Below are positions 46,313 through 57,226 of a stretch of DNA of 64,000 nt, one piece after another. Location of the stretch: positions 1 through 64,000 of the forward strand of contig ML213540.1 of the NCBI GenBank assembly GCA_004369045.1, written 5' to 3'. Under the pieces are notes generated by a model. It was given only the letters and a program-made list of their open reading frames with translations, had not been told where the DNA came from and did no database searches. Source of the DNA: Heliocybe sulcata (lineage: Eukaryota; Basidiomycota; Agaricomycetes; Gloeophyllales; Gloeophyllaceae). Each line of letters begins with the position of its first letter. Within the stretch, counting starts at the first letter, position 1. Made by a program: the position numbers and the translations under genes.

Positions 46313-48986
46313 ATGGCTGAATCGCTCGTCAACACTCGATCCTCCTCTCCATCTTCTATAACCTCGTCGCCTTCTCTCTCCGCGGCGTCCGACTCCTCTG
46401 ACGCGACCTCTGTATCGTCCGCGCCCGCCCAGAAGACTATTGTTCTCCCCTCGTCTGCCTTCGCGAATGCTGCGTTTCTCTCCAAGATCGCAGAAGAACT
46501 CGAGAGGGGCTCTGGCGAGCTCGTCGTCCTCCAGGCTGGGAAGGCTGACCTCCTCGGGCTCAGGGAGCTCGGGAGGGAGTGGGGTGGCGATGAGAGTGTC
46601 CTCGTGCCTGCAGGGACGCAGTGGGCAGTTGAGGGAGGTGAGGGTTTCGTTTGTGCTCTCGGTGGAGAGGAGGTGCTGATGTGAGGTATAGATGAGAGTG
46701 GGAGATGGTACGTCAAGGGCAGTGCCGTGAGCGCAGGGGAGGTGGAGTTTGAGGTACCCGAGGCTGCAGGAGGAGAGGCGGTGAGTCGCAGGTGGTTCGT
46801 CGTCTGGTATGGCGTGCTTATACCTATTTCGTAGATGTCGCGCGTGGAGATGTTGAATGTGCTCGCCGCGGCGGGGTTGAGGGCGGTGTATGAGACGAAG
46901 GGGTGGTATGTGTGTGAGCGGGCGGCGGTGGCGTTCCCGCCTTTGAGTCTCGGTGAGTTTTTCCTTTCGTTATGTATGCATCGCCATTGGGTTCTTGGAG
47001 TGAAGCGGTGCTTCCTCGAACAACCGTTTGCGGCTAATGTGCCGCGCCTTTCGCGCTTGCCTACCTATCCGTCCGTGCTACTTCGATACCCATGCTGATT
47101 TGGCTCACCCTGAAGCAGTGAAGCCGTTTGGCCTCCCGACCCCGGCGGACTGGCATCATCTGTGGCGCGCCTGGGACACGGTCACGCTGGGGATGATCCC
47201 GTCCGCGATGCTGCACACGAAGCCAATTGATTTGAGGCACGTGTGCGTGTTTTATATAGGGCATATCCCGATGTAAGCGTTACTTTTTTCTTTTGTGGTG
47301 CAGACAAACTAGATGCTGATGTTTTGACGTTGCTCAGGTTCCTCGATATGTTGCTGTCGAAGACGCTCGAGGAGGACTTGTCGGAGCCGAGGTATTTTAA
47401 GGATATTTTTGAGGTGGGTAGGTTTTCGCTGTATTTGATCGACTTGTACTCAGATGCACGTCACCTACAGCGCGGTATCGACCCGAACATCGACGACCCG
47501 GAGCATTGTCACGTACGTCCTCTCCCCTGCTTTTCTTTTCCCTTATGCTAACCACCTATTTGACCCTACAGCCGCACTCTATCGTACCCACCCGCGCGGA
47601 AGATTGGCCCACTCTCGCCACCATCCTCCAGTTCCGCGACACCGTACGCAGCCGCCTACTCTCCATTTACCAAGATGTCGAGGGAGGGAAGAGGGCGATG
47701 ACGAGGCGCCTGGCGAGGACGATCGTGCTGTGTCTGGAGCATGAGGGGTTCCACGTCGAGGTAAGCTTTCTTATCTCATTTCTGCTGATGTATTCTAATA
47801 TTTCCTGTTTTCGCGGATATAGACCCTTCTGTATATGTTGCTGCAGCGTGCGGGGTCCGGTACGATCCCTCCACCAGGCCCCGTACCGCCGTTCGAAGCG
47901 CTCGCGAAGCAGTGGGCGGCGGCTCCGGCGCCGTGCGCGGAGAGGGCCGTGCTGGGTCCGGCCGAGGTGGAGTTGGGGCATGATGACCAGGAGAACGAGG
48001 ACCTACTCGAGGTGAGCTTCGCGTCAATACACTTAAAAACAGGTGCTGAGGGAGGGATATTGTAGGAGAACGTGCATGAGTTCGAGAATCATGAGTTTGG
48101 GTGGGATAACGAGAGCCCGCGACGGGTTGTGCAGGTCGGCAAGGTCGAGTTTGAGTGGAGGCCCGTGTCGAATGGAGAGTTCCGCGCGTTCCTCGAGAGG
48201 GAGGCAACTAAGGAGGAATCGAAGGTGAAGATGCCGGCGAGCTGGGTGGAGGAGGACGGGCAGGTCAAGGTGCGCTTCCGTGCCCATACGCGGCTCGCCG
48301 CTGTTGACATTTGTCTGGTGTGTTTTTCAGGTCCGCACACTGTACGGCCCTGTCGCCTTCCATATTGCCGAGCACTGGCCCGTTCTGACGTCGTACGACA
48401 ACCTTTTCGCGTACGCGCAGAGTAAGGGAGGGCGTCTGCCGACCGAGCCTGAGCTGCGCTTGTTCCTCGACAAGTACGAGGTTGGGTATGAAGGAGGCGG
48501 GAATGTTGGGTTTAGAAATTGGCATCCGGTTCCGTGAGTGCGAGTCATACTTACACGGATGGAAGTATCTCATAGGCTCGGGTACGGTAGGTCGACGATG
48601 GGCATTATGGATGTCGATGGCGGGCGTGGGTCGAACGGAGGGGTCTGGGAGTGGACGTCAACGCTGTTCGATGGGCATGACGGACTCGATCCAACTACGT
48701 TGTTCACGGGGCATGTTTTCTGTTCCACTACCTCTCATTTCGCCGTGTACTGACTTAGTCCCTCGTAGGTACTCGACGGACTTCTTTGACGAGGTGCATC
48801 ACGTTGTGGTAAGTTTTCCATAGTACTGCTCTACTGTCAGAGTTGTTAATCAGGACATTATGAATTCAGCTTGGTGCCTCATATGCTACAATCCCTCGGC
48901 TCGCTGGTCGTCGCACGCTGCGCAACTTCTATCAGCATAACTATCCGTATCCGTGGGTTGCGGGCAGGATTGTGTACGATGCTTGA
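46313..48986 (+). pseudogene. EgtB-type sulfoxide synthase (Egt1-like) with reduced N-terminus and in-frame TGA
   Basis: Related to the C-terminal half of fungal Egt1, which makes the sulfoxide step of ergothioneine synthesis with non-haem iron. DinB-like part: WHHLWRAWDTVTLGMIPSAM, VCVFYIGHIPMFLDMLLSKT (iron His), RGIDPNIDDPEHCH and EHEGFHVETLLYMLLQ (HxxxHxE). FGE-sulfatase part: ENHEFGWDNESPRRVVQVGK, GRLPTEPELRLFL, GGVWEWTSTLFDG, TDFFDEVHHVVLGASYATIP and FYQHNYPYPWVAGRIVYD. The usual EgtD methyltransferase is not there. Only a tail like its end (MSRVEMLNVLAAAGLR to WYVCERAAVAFP) follows a 120-residue start (MAESLVNTRSSSPSS) without a SAM motif. The reading frame through EEVLM and GIDESGRWYVKGSA is continuous except for a TGA at 46682. 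Translation from the ATG at 46833 could still give the EgtB part. Confidence 0.8.
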
Positions 48987-50550
48987 GTTGAATGATGCTA
49001 TCATAACTTGTGATATCTTCTGTATTGTTGTCTCTTTGGTCTGTGTCTTGTATTTATATGAAGAGAAATTCTGATTCCCCCGGAATTAATTATCAGGGGA
49101 GTTGACACTTTGATATTGGTCGGGCTATGAGTCCTGGGTTTACGAGGATGACACGGCGCAAAGCAGGCGTCGAATTTCGCAGTGGCACCGAAATTCAAGG
49201 GAGGTTACCGATAGAGTTGCGATAATTGAGTGTGGGAATATCATTACCCTGCGAACATGTCCTCGTGGCGCGCCTGCCGCGCTGGCTCGTACACTCGCAC
49301 TCGCACAGTAGATGGCTTGCCGTGACCGCATACGAAATACCGTTAGGAATCAATCTCATTGTATAAAGTGTACAGCGCACAGCTCAAGATCCTCGTTTGA
49401 TGCTCATCCAAATACACAGTACTCCGCGCCTGGGTAATTCACACTCCGATCAGTGTCGAGTGTGGCCTATTACTGCTATGCCAGGGAAAGTAGAATACCC
49501 AGGAGCTCAAAATGATACAAAAGGTGATACGTGAGTGACTTATAAGATATTTAGCTTAAAGACTGAGCCTATAGCCGGATGCTCCTTGTCACAGCGATTG
49601 AACACAGAAGAGTGGAGTTTAAAAGCTCCCATTCCTCCTCTGAAGTTCTGGTCAGATAGTGTTTCTCTCACCTCAGGCAGGGCCAGATGAGTGACATCAT
49701 ACACCCCGAGGTCCATTGTTGTACATACCAGAATGTCCTTCTGAGGCCTCATCTTTGCAGATGGCCTCCCTAGAGTCCCAATAATAGCTTTGCCTGCATT
49801 TGGACCCGACTCGGTCACATCTGGAGTTCCTTCACTGAGGTTGCGCGTCCCCTCACAACACCATCCTTTGATGCTATTGGCCTCCTCTGCATCAACCCTC
49901 TGGCATTCATCCAGTGCTGCTCAGTGACATCTGCTACGTCTGCCTCAGACCTCTGGCATTCATCCAGCATATCTGGCGACATATCTGCTCAGATGGATAA
50001 GGATGTTTGGAATATGACTGATCATACATCAATTACTGGGAGATGGCACAGCCACCAGTGTATTCGGACACAGAATTAGATATGTTTTAGGAATGAGACA
50101 CCGGACAGTCAAATTTCTTTGACAGATATAATCTACCTTGATGTATCACAGCACAAAGCCACTTAAGATGCTGAGGGCAGAATTTCATCAGAATCAGAAA
50201 GTATATGTAAAATATGCTGTCATTCTGTCAGCAATGTCTGTGTCCCATAATGTAATCGAAATAGGCCAGTTCCATCAAGTAATACCTGCAATATGACATG
50301 GGTTTTACTGCCATTTTTTCGCAATTGTCCGAGCCCGACCTTGCTATGGCACCCTCAGTGATACTTATTCAGTAATCAGGCTGCCAAACAGATATGTATA
50401 TATATATACCATTGCTTGGACAATAGATACAAAATGCAATGCAATCAAGGACGATCACATATCAGGATATGGCACAAACTTGTGTCCAATTCAACCCAAG
50501 TCGAAACCAATCCTGCTCACTGTAGCACGTTCTGCGCTCTAGATTGAGGT
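48987..50550. other. Transition to AT-rich repeat-rich DNA
   Basis: From about 49.1 to 49.5 kb the base composition changes and gene order ends. A minus-strand open stretch at 49540-49818 contains MRPQKDILVCTTMDLGVYDV but no known domain. A 17-base direct repeat (CTCTGGCATTCATCCAG) occurs at 49898-49914 and 49951-49967. The rest looks like mobile-element debris. Confidence 0.45.
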
Positions 50551-53400
50551 TGCTATGGTGCCGCCAGTCTCTACTGGCAAGTCCTCAAAGACTCAGGCCA
50601 AGAATGCCACCAGTAGAGCAGCAGTCCAGAAGATCTCTGACATCGAAGACAAGCTAGAGCAGGTTCAGCAGACAATCAAGTGCCTTGAAAAGGAATCTTT
50701 GAAGCAGCAAAACTGAATCAAAGAGCTTGAGCTTGAGAACCGAGACTTGGGGGGTGAGGTATTGGACTTGCATGTAAAGATCAAGGCTGTTGAAGACCGT
50801 GTTGAAGAAGAACTAGAGCACCGGAGCGAGCACAGGTCAGACTGCACTGGGGAGGAAGCTGCTGACGAGTCTGAAGAGGCTGAAGAGGATGAGGAAGTTG
50901 TACGGCTTTGTGAGCAGCTTGAGTGTAGTGAGGCTGCTTGTACATGCCTCACAAGTGAGCTTGCAAACGATGAGGTGTGGGTGTGCTTGCCACGCATGAT
51001 GCTTAGTCAGTGATGATTTTCTGGGTAGGATGCGTTGCATCCCAGCTTGTGCATATCCTCCTTGTCTTCCTCATCAGCCTATGATTTTCTTTGTTAAGCT
51101 TACTAGGCAATTTACATTGCACCAATGTCTCTTCTGCAGGGACTAACAATCATTCCGTACTCAATCCTGACAGATCTACTGTTCAGCTGACTGCGACTGC
51201 CCAGGTCTTGGCAACATACTATTCTAGGGGTCTCCAATCTGACGGATCTCGCTACCTGAGGGCCATGCGTAAGGCTATGAAGGATCTGATCACGGACAGG
51301 AATCGGATCAGGCACAGTAGATGGGAACAAGGTGAAACCGATGTATCTGATGATGAAGTAGATCTCATTGAAATGACGCCGGGACCTTCAAGGACCACCA
51401 CGCCGGAAAAAAATCCAGGGAGTTTGTATCTGGGACGTGTGATGGTGCAGTTATCCCCATCATCTCGGTGACACGCAGAAGATAATTGGATAAAATCTCT
51501 TCTCAGATCAAAGAGGCCTGGTGGGAATGACAACAATAGCAACTCAGATGAGGAGGTAGTATCTAATAAGAAACCTAAGATTCAGGAGGAAGTAGATATT
51601 GATATCGAAATGGATAACATTGTCGGCTGGCATCCGCATCTGAAGGACTTGGCAGTGAACAGTGAATACATCCCACTCTCCTTATTCCTGAACGATACTC
51701 GTTGACTTATGCTAAGGCAGCACAACAAGGTCACACTTATAACCAGTGTTTGTGAGGATGGCAAGAAGAGGCAGGTTCTCGATACCTCAAAATATAGGGA
51801 CGAAACCATGCTGTCCACTGAGGAATGGCGGGAAGCCATGGAGAACATGGTGGCCTTTGCTTTGGAGGTTCTCAGCCAGGAACATGCGGAGCACTGGGAC
51901 AAGCACAGGAGATGGTTTCTTTCGCTTCTAATGTTTGCCAAGGACTTTGAAATACTGAAGCAGATGGACATCAAGTTATGCAGACTCTATGTATGGACCC
52001 CATTCACGTTCAAACCTGAACAATACCATCAGAGGTTCGAGCACATGTGTGCGGACCACATCAGCACTAGTTGGACTGGGGCAATGGAAGAACTGTGTTC
52101 CATGAAGATCCAGACCACTTCATCTTTGGCAGTCAACAGCTCGTTCTCAGGCAGAGGTGCTTCGTGGTATGGAGCAGGCGGGTTGTACTCCAGTGCTGGC
52201 AGCTCGCAATCATCTGTTAACGGCTACACTCACTCACGAAATGCTGGATCCTCGTCTGGCAATCATTCCTTTTGTGATCAGGGCAGCAAGAAGCAGCCAA
52301 CCTGTCTCATCTGTGTGAGAGAAGGTCATCGCGCCAGTATCTTCCCAGGTGGCAGACCAGTATATGTGAGATGGGCAGAACAGTCGAGATGACTCATCTC
52401 CATCAAGACGGGTGACAGCATCTGTACATCCTGGAACATGGTGGGCAACAGAACGGAATATGGTGGATGTTCCAGACACGGTAGTGAACTCTGTCACATC
52501 TGTTCCTTCTGTGAATCGGCCAACCATATTGTGCTCACTCGAGACTGCGGACAGTCTGCGTGGCTCTGATCCTACTTCCATACTGCATCAAGAGATGCCA
52601 TACTCGGCTGGCGCATATCAAAAACTTCTGGCCGAATGCAGTCTTCTTGAACAATATCCAGAATTAGTATCAAAGCTGATCAATGGCTTCCCTCTCAGCG
52701 ACATGGCTTCACCGATGGAGACTATCATACACAAAAACTCATCGAATTGCACACTATATTCTGAACATGTCAAAGCTTACATTGATAAGGAAGTTGCTGC
52801 AGGTCGGATGTTGCCGGTGATGACTAGAGAAGAATGCGAGCGAGCTTGCAGGCGGCCGTTTATCGTCTCTCCCCTGGTTTGTGCTATCACCCCGAGAGGC
52901 GACAGGGAACCAGACAAGGTCCAAGTATGTCAAAACCTATCTGTGGGAACGATACACGATCCATGCGTGAACAGCAATATTGACCCAAAGGATTTCCTGA
53001 CATGCTGGTCTATGGCAGTGGATTGCGCAGAAGTGGTGAGTCTCGATTTAATCAATATCCCTTTATACACTCCACATCTTTGAATGCGCTGTTGCGCCCA
53101 TTGATACACTTTCATTTCTCACATGCAGCGCATGATTTGGACCAAGATTGGGTTCGCGACCAAGCATTGAATGTGACATCATACCATGATGGGCGATGTC
53201 AAGGACAGAGGTCCTTGGTATCCAGATGGATATGCGTGATGTTTGCGCAAGACATGAGTCCCGATTGGGTAGTGTCCAGAGCGATGCTCTATGTAATCCA
53301 GATGGATCTTGATGCCAGTTGCATTCCCAGATGGGTCTCGTATCATGATTTCATGGGTGTCAGACAGCGATCTGACATGAACCATTCAGTGTGCAAACAA
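50551..53400 (+). mobile_element. DIRS-like (tyrosine-recombinase type) retroelement, broken
   Basis: A fossil retroelement of the DIRS-like group found in Agaricomycetes. Parts in order: a coiled-coil, acidic gag-like segment (about 50.55-51.0 kb); a second gag-like segment (about 51.7-52.4 kb) containing WREAMENMVAFALEVLSQEH and a Cys/His-containing CLICVREGH stretch; and the beginning of a reverse-transcriptase region (about 52.6-53.1 kb) with GFPLSDMASPMETIIH, KAYIDKEVAAGRMLPV and RRPFIVSPL. RNase H and recombinase parts were not found. It is broken, with several interruptions, and looks old. It stops where the palindrome at 53404 begins. The family call rests on the reverse-transcriptase start. 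Confidence 0.6.
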
Positions 53401-53403
53401 GTC

Positions 53404-55233
53404 GTGGGCCCTAAAAATATACACATTTTACCACAACTATGGTAAACTCATATGCACCACTTTAGTACTCCATATATGTTTATGGTTGTAGTCACATTAT
53501 ACTGGATATAATTTGACCACATTATGGTATGCTTATACATGATTGAGCCAGGATTATACAGGATGTATATATTGACTGTATATGGTTAAGGGGACATTAT
53601 ACTGTGTGTGTATAGGATTGCTCTGGATTTATACCAGAATTGTAGGGTATGTCAGGCTATTTATACTGTGTTTATGAGATGTGGCAGGGGGTTTGTACTA
53701 AATTTGTATGCTCTGTTTGTTAGTTCATATGGGATTGTATACTGCACTGCTATATTTATATATGGGGTATATGATATTGAGGTGCCTTTGTATAAACTTG
53801 CAGGGCAGTTATACTAGATACATGCCATCTGGTGGTGCATTTATATAGTGTTATACCAAATCTGGCTCATATTATATAAGCTATATACCTTTGCAGGTTG
53901 CTTTATATTGAATTTATATGAAATGTATGGGCACTTTGTATAACTATAGGGGAGATCTGGTCACATTATATGAGATTTATATCCAAATTGGGGGGGCTCT
54001 GCTGAGTGGAACCTTCCACAAATCAGGGATCCCTATGAGCCTATATGGGACTACAGTTTGACCCAATAACATGGGGAATATCTCCCAGGATAGAATTAGT
54101 GCACCCCATCACCCTTCCAGCTGGTTCTCTGCCCACCTCCAGCCTCCTAGAATGCTACTCTCCACCTATTCTGCTGCTTGGAGGTCTGATTCCATGTCAA
54201 TAGTGTTGTACCTTAATTTACATGGCTTCCAACAGCAGGTCCTGCTACAACAGACACTGTTTCCAGTCCAGTATGCACACATATGGACTGGATTCCAGAC
54301 AAGTTTCAGATGCTTACTAAAGTGCTGTGGGCTTCCCATTGTGCTCCCCCAAGCCAACCCAAGTCTCCACTTGTGCTTTCTGATAGCTGGGGCTGGTGCT
54401 GGAAGCCATGTAAATTAAGGTACATCACTATAGAGATGAAATCAGACTTCCAAGTGGCAGAATAGGTGGATGGTAACAGTCTAGGAGGCTGGAGGTGGGG
54501 GGAGAACCAGCTGGAAGGGTAGGGGGGTGCACTAATTCTATCCTGAGAGATATTGCCCATGTTATTGGGTCAAACTGTAGTCCCCTATAGGGTCATAAGG
54601 ATCCCTGATTTGTGGGAGATTCCACCCAGCAGGGCCCCCCCCCATTTTCATATAAATCTCATATAATGTGACCAGATCTCCCCTATAGTTATACAAAGTG
54701 CCCATACATTTTATATAAATTCAATATAAAGCAACCTGCAAAGGTATATAGCTTATATAATATGAGCCAGATTTGGTATAACACTATATAAATGCACCAC
54801 CAGATGGCATGTATCTAGTATAACTGCCCTGCAAGTTTATACAAAGGCACCTCAATATCATATACCCCATATATAAATATAGCAGTGCAGTATACAATCC
54901 CATATGAACTAACAAACAGAGCATACAAATTCAGTACAAACCCCCTGCCACATCTCATAAACACAGTATAAATAGCCTGACATACCCTACAATTCTGGTA
55001 TAAATCCAGAGCAATCCTATACACACACAGTATAATGTCCCCTTAACCATATACAGTCAATATATACATCCTGTATAATCCTGGCTCAATCATGTATAAG
55101 CATACCATAATGTGGTCAAATTATATCCAGTATAATGTGACTACAACCATAAACATATATGGAGTACTAAAGTGGTGCATATGAGTTTACCATAGTTGTG
55201 GTAATATATATATATATATGAGTTAGGGCCCAC
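53404..55233. mobile_element. 1.83-kb palindromic (foldback-like) element
   Basis: Two arms of about 835 bases (53404-54237 and 54396-55233) are inverse complements of each other and enclose a 158-base loop. The ends are GTGGGCCCTAA and its inverse complement. The outer 660 bases of each arm occur a third time, alone, at 61407-62069. The inner 170 bases of each arm, after TTTGACCCA, are not in that third copy. One outer end has a TA run (55203-55219) where the other reads CCCTAAAAATATACAC. No transposase is encoded. No clear target-site duplication was found. It may be a foldback element, or two inverted copies of one terminal repeat. Confidence 0.85.
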
Positions 55234-56107
55234 TAGTGTCTTGCAAACATCTATATACTGTTCCTACACCTGGTAAACAAAGGTGTATTCGTCCCAATGA
55301 ATGCAAAGATCCTGAAGATATAATACTTTGCTATAATACTCTATCATACATTAGCATTGTACACAAATATTTATGGCATTTGTGTGATTTGTGCTGACCT
55401 TCCAGGAGCTGTTCTACTACATTTTCTCATATCCATATGTTCTTCCCACACTCCCATATCAGGCTATGAATGCACTGCCACTGAAACAACAATGCACGTT
55501 ATGTCAGCACCGCTGAAGTGCTGGGTATGAGCAGGCCCTATTATGTGGACAAGACATTATTTTATGATTTTAAAGGCATTGCGTGAATTTGTATGTCTAG
55601 CAGATAGTGTATACTCAACATCATGCGCAACTTGTCAGTGGCCTAATCAGGCAATCAGGACTGTCACCAATGTTGATGGGGAGCACCAGTATTGTAGATA
55701 TACTCTACTACTGTACCACTTTGTATGGTGGCAACGGCCTGGCGAGCGTGACACTTGCTGTTGCTAACTCGATGAGCAACCAGAGTCTTGTGACAAGTGA
55801 CAATTGTTCATGTTGGCGACCCTTGTGGACTGGCAGCCACCAACAATTTATTTTAGATCTGGCTTCAGAGACTTTGTCTGACTGGAATATGTACAACTCA
55901 ATTTTTTATGTACTTTTGTCACAGTATTGTTATGCATGACCTGGGAGCAAATTAGCAATGCAACAGGTGCCATGTGACATGTGACCATTGCCACCATACA
56001 AAGTACTACAGTATAGGACTCTGGAGCCAAGTGAAGTCCTGGTCCCGGTACCACTGCTGGTATTAGCAGAATGCAGGCATAAGCCTTGCTAGGCTCTACC
56101 AGGAGCT
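55234..56107. other. AT-rich spacer, nothing recognised
   Basis: The stretch contains open frames on both strands, none with a recognised domain. Some of it may belong to the 3' part of the Tnp2-like transposase on the minus strand. Confidence 0.4.
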
Positions 56108-57226
56108 GCATGCCTCAACCTTATATGGCTCATAGCGTGGGATGTCTAGGTGGTAGCAATGCATCAACTTCCTCTGATATTTCATTGATATTGACATCCA
56201 TAAAATAATGAGCTGAGAGCACAGCAGCAGCAGCCAGTGTGGTATCTTCACTGTCATTGGCATTGGAGCCAGACTCAATCCCATGCCCCATTTGTGCCGA
56301 GCATGGTGCTGGAGACTACCTTCCATCCAGTTGTGTATACCACCAAGGACTGTGTGTTGGACAAGATCACAGTAATTGAGTGACAACCAACGAACACTGT
56401 ACTGATCAAATAGCGCTTTTCCTTTATCTTCACATCATGCTAGTGGCCATCCAGACTTTGATGCCATTTCATCGTCTCCAGCTCAGATAGTCCAGAATTC
56501 AATTTGAGTTTTTAAAGCATTCATGGAATGAGCAGATGTTCTCGGCAGTGTGAGATGCTAAACCCGCACACTTCCAGATAGCGACAATATCTGATGAAGG
56601 CAAGGGCATACACTTTGTACAGCCTTCTGAATGTTTGTATGTGTGAACACACTTGCCAATGTTGATGATGTGAGTGATGGTTGTTACCATTGGCTCATTG
56701 GGTGGCAGGGTCATTCCTGAAAAGAAGGTATTAATACCTTCTTTTTAGGAATGAGGTTTGCGGGGAAGTATCGGGGTGCTTCACTACAACCTGCATGCGT
56801 GATATGTCTAGCAAATTCATGCACAGGAGCATTCAACAGTGTGTGCATGTGGGTCTTTCAACACGACGGGATTGATCAAAATTTCCATCGATTCTGGTAT
56901 TGCAGGCCACTCAATTTCTGGGCCCAAGGAGCATAGGCAGTTGATGAATATGGCTTCGATGCCGTCTTGGTGGAGGGTAACCTGATGATAAGTACCATGA
57001 GCGATAATTGTTTGGAGGGGTGCTTGGGAAGTGCTCACCTGGAAGGGGTACCTGGCAGTGGGTGGGTTGATGTCCGGCACACGTCCAGTGCAGTGGATGC
57101 TGCCTTGTGGGCTGGGGTTGTAGCAGGCCTATCCTTTGCATGAGCAGATGTTGGGGGGGTATGCTCTGGATGTATAGCATAGGATTTTAGTTTACATATT
57201 AGACAACGGAGGCACTGAGTGTACAA
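56108..57226 (-). pseudogene. Tnp2-like (CACTA/EnSpm superfamily) transposase remnant
   Basis: Pieces of an Agaricomycete Tnp2-type transposase in several frames. From the N-terminal side: CLRCLICKLKSYAIHP; SLGPEIEWPAIPESMEILIN; LPPNEPMVTTITHI; CTKCMPLPSSDI, matching the CxxC-L-x-x-DI motif; FDQYSVRWLSLNYCDLVQHT; and VLGGIHNWMEGSLQHHARHK, which corresponds to the conserved MHNWxEG...HH motif. It then shifts frame into SGSNANDSEDTTLAAAAVLS. The frame changes at several points and a stop lies between the Cys motif and the FDQYSVRW segment, so it is inactive unless spliced unusually. No CACTA termini were found. Confidence 0.65.
56713..56752. repeat. 40-bp near-perfect palindrome
   Basis: ATTCCTGAAAAGAAGGTATT is followed immediately by AATACCTTCTTTTTAGGAAT. 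The arms are inverse complements except for one position (G opposite what would be A). There is no loop. It lies inside the Tnp2-like remnant, between the segments ending in FPANLIPKK and starting LPPNEP. Confidence 0.9.

Noticed and set aside
49898-49967. Spaced direct repeat resembling a CRISPR unit
   Set aside because: Only two 17-base copies, eukaryotic context, no cas genes.
50396-50409. TATATA run
   Set aside because: Ordinary short microsatellite; a similar run at 55203-55219 is noted only because it breaks the palindrome's symmetry.
53404-55233. The 660-bp repeats as a pair of LTRs
   Set aside because: The two copies are inverted rather than direct and enclose only further palindromic sequence.
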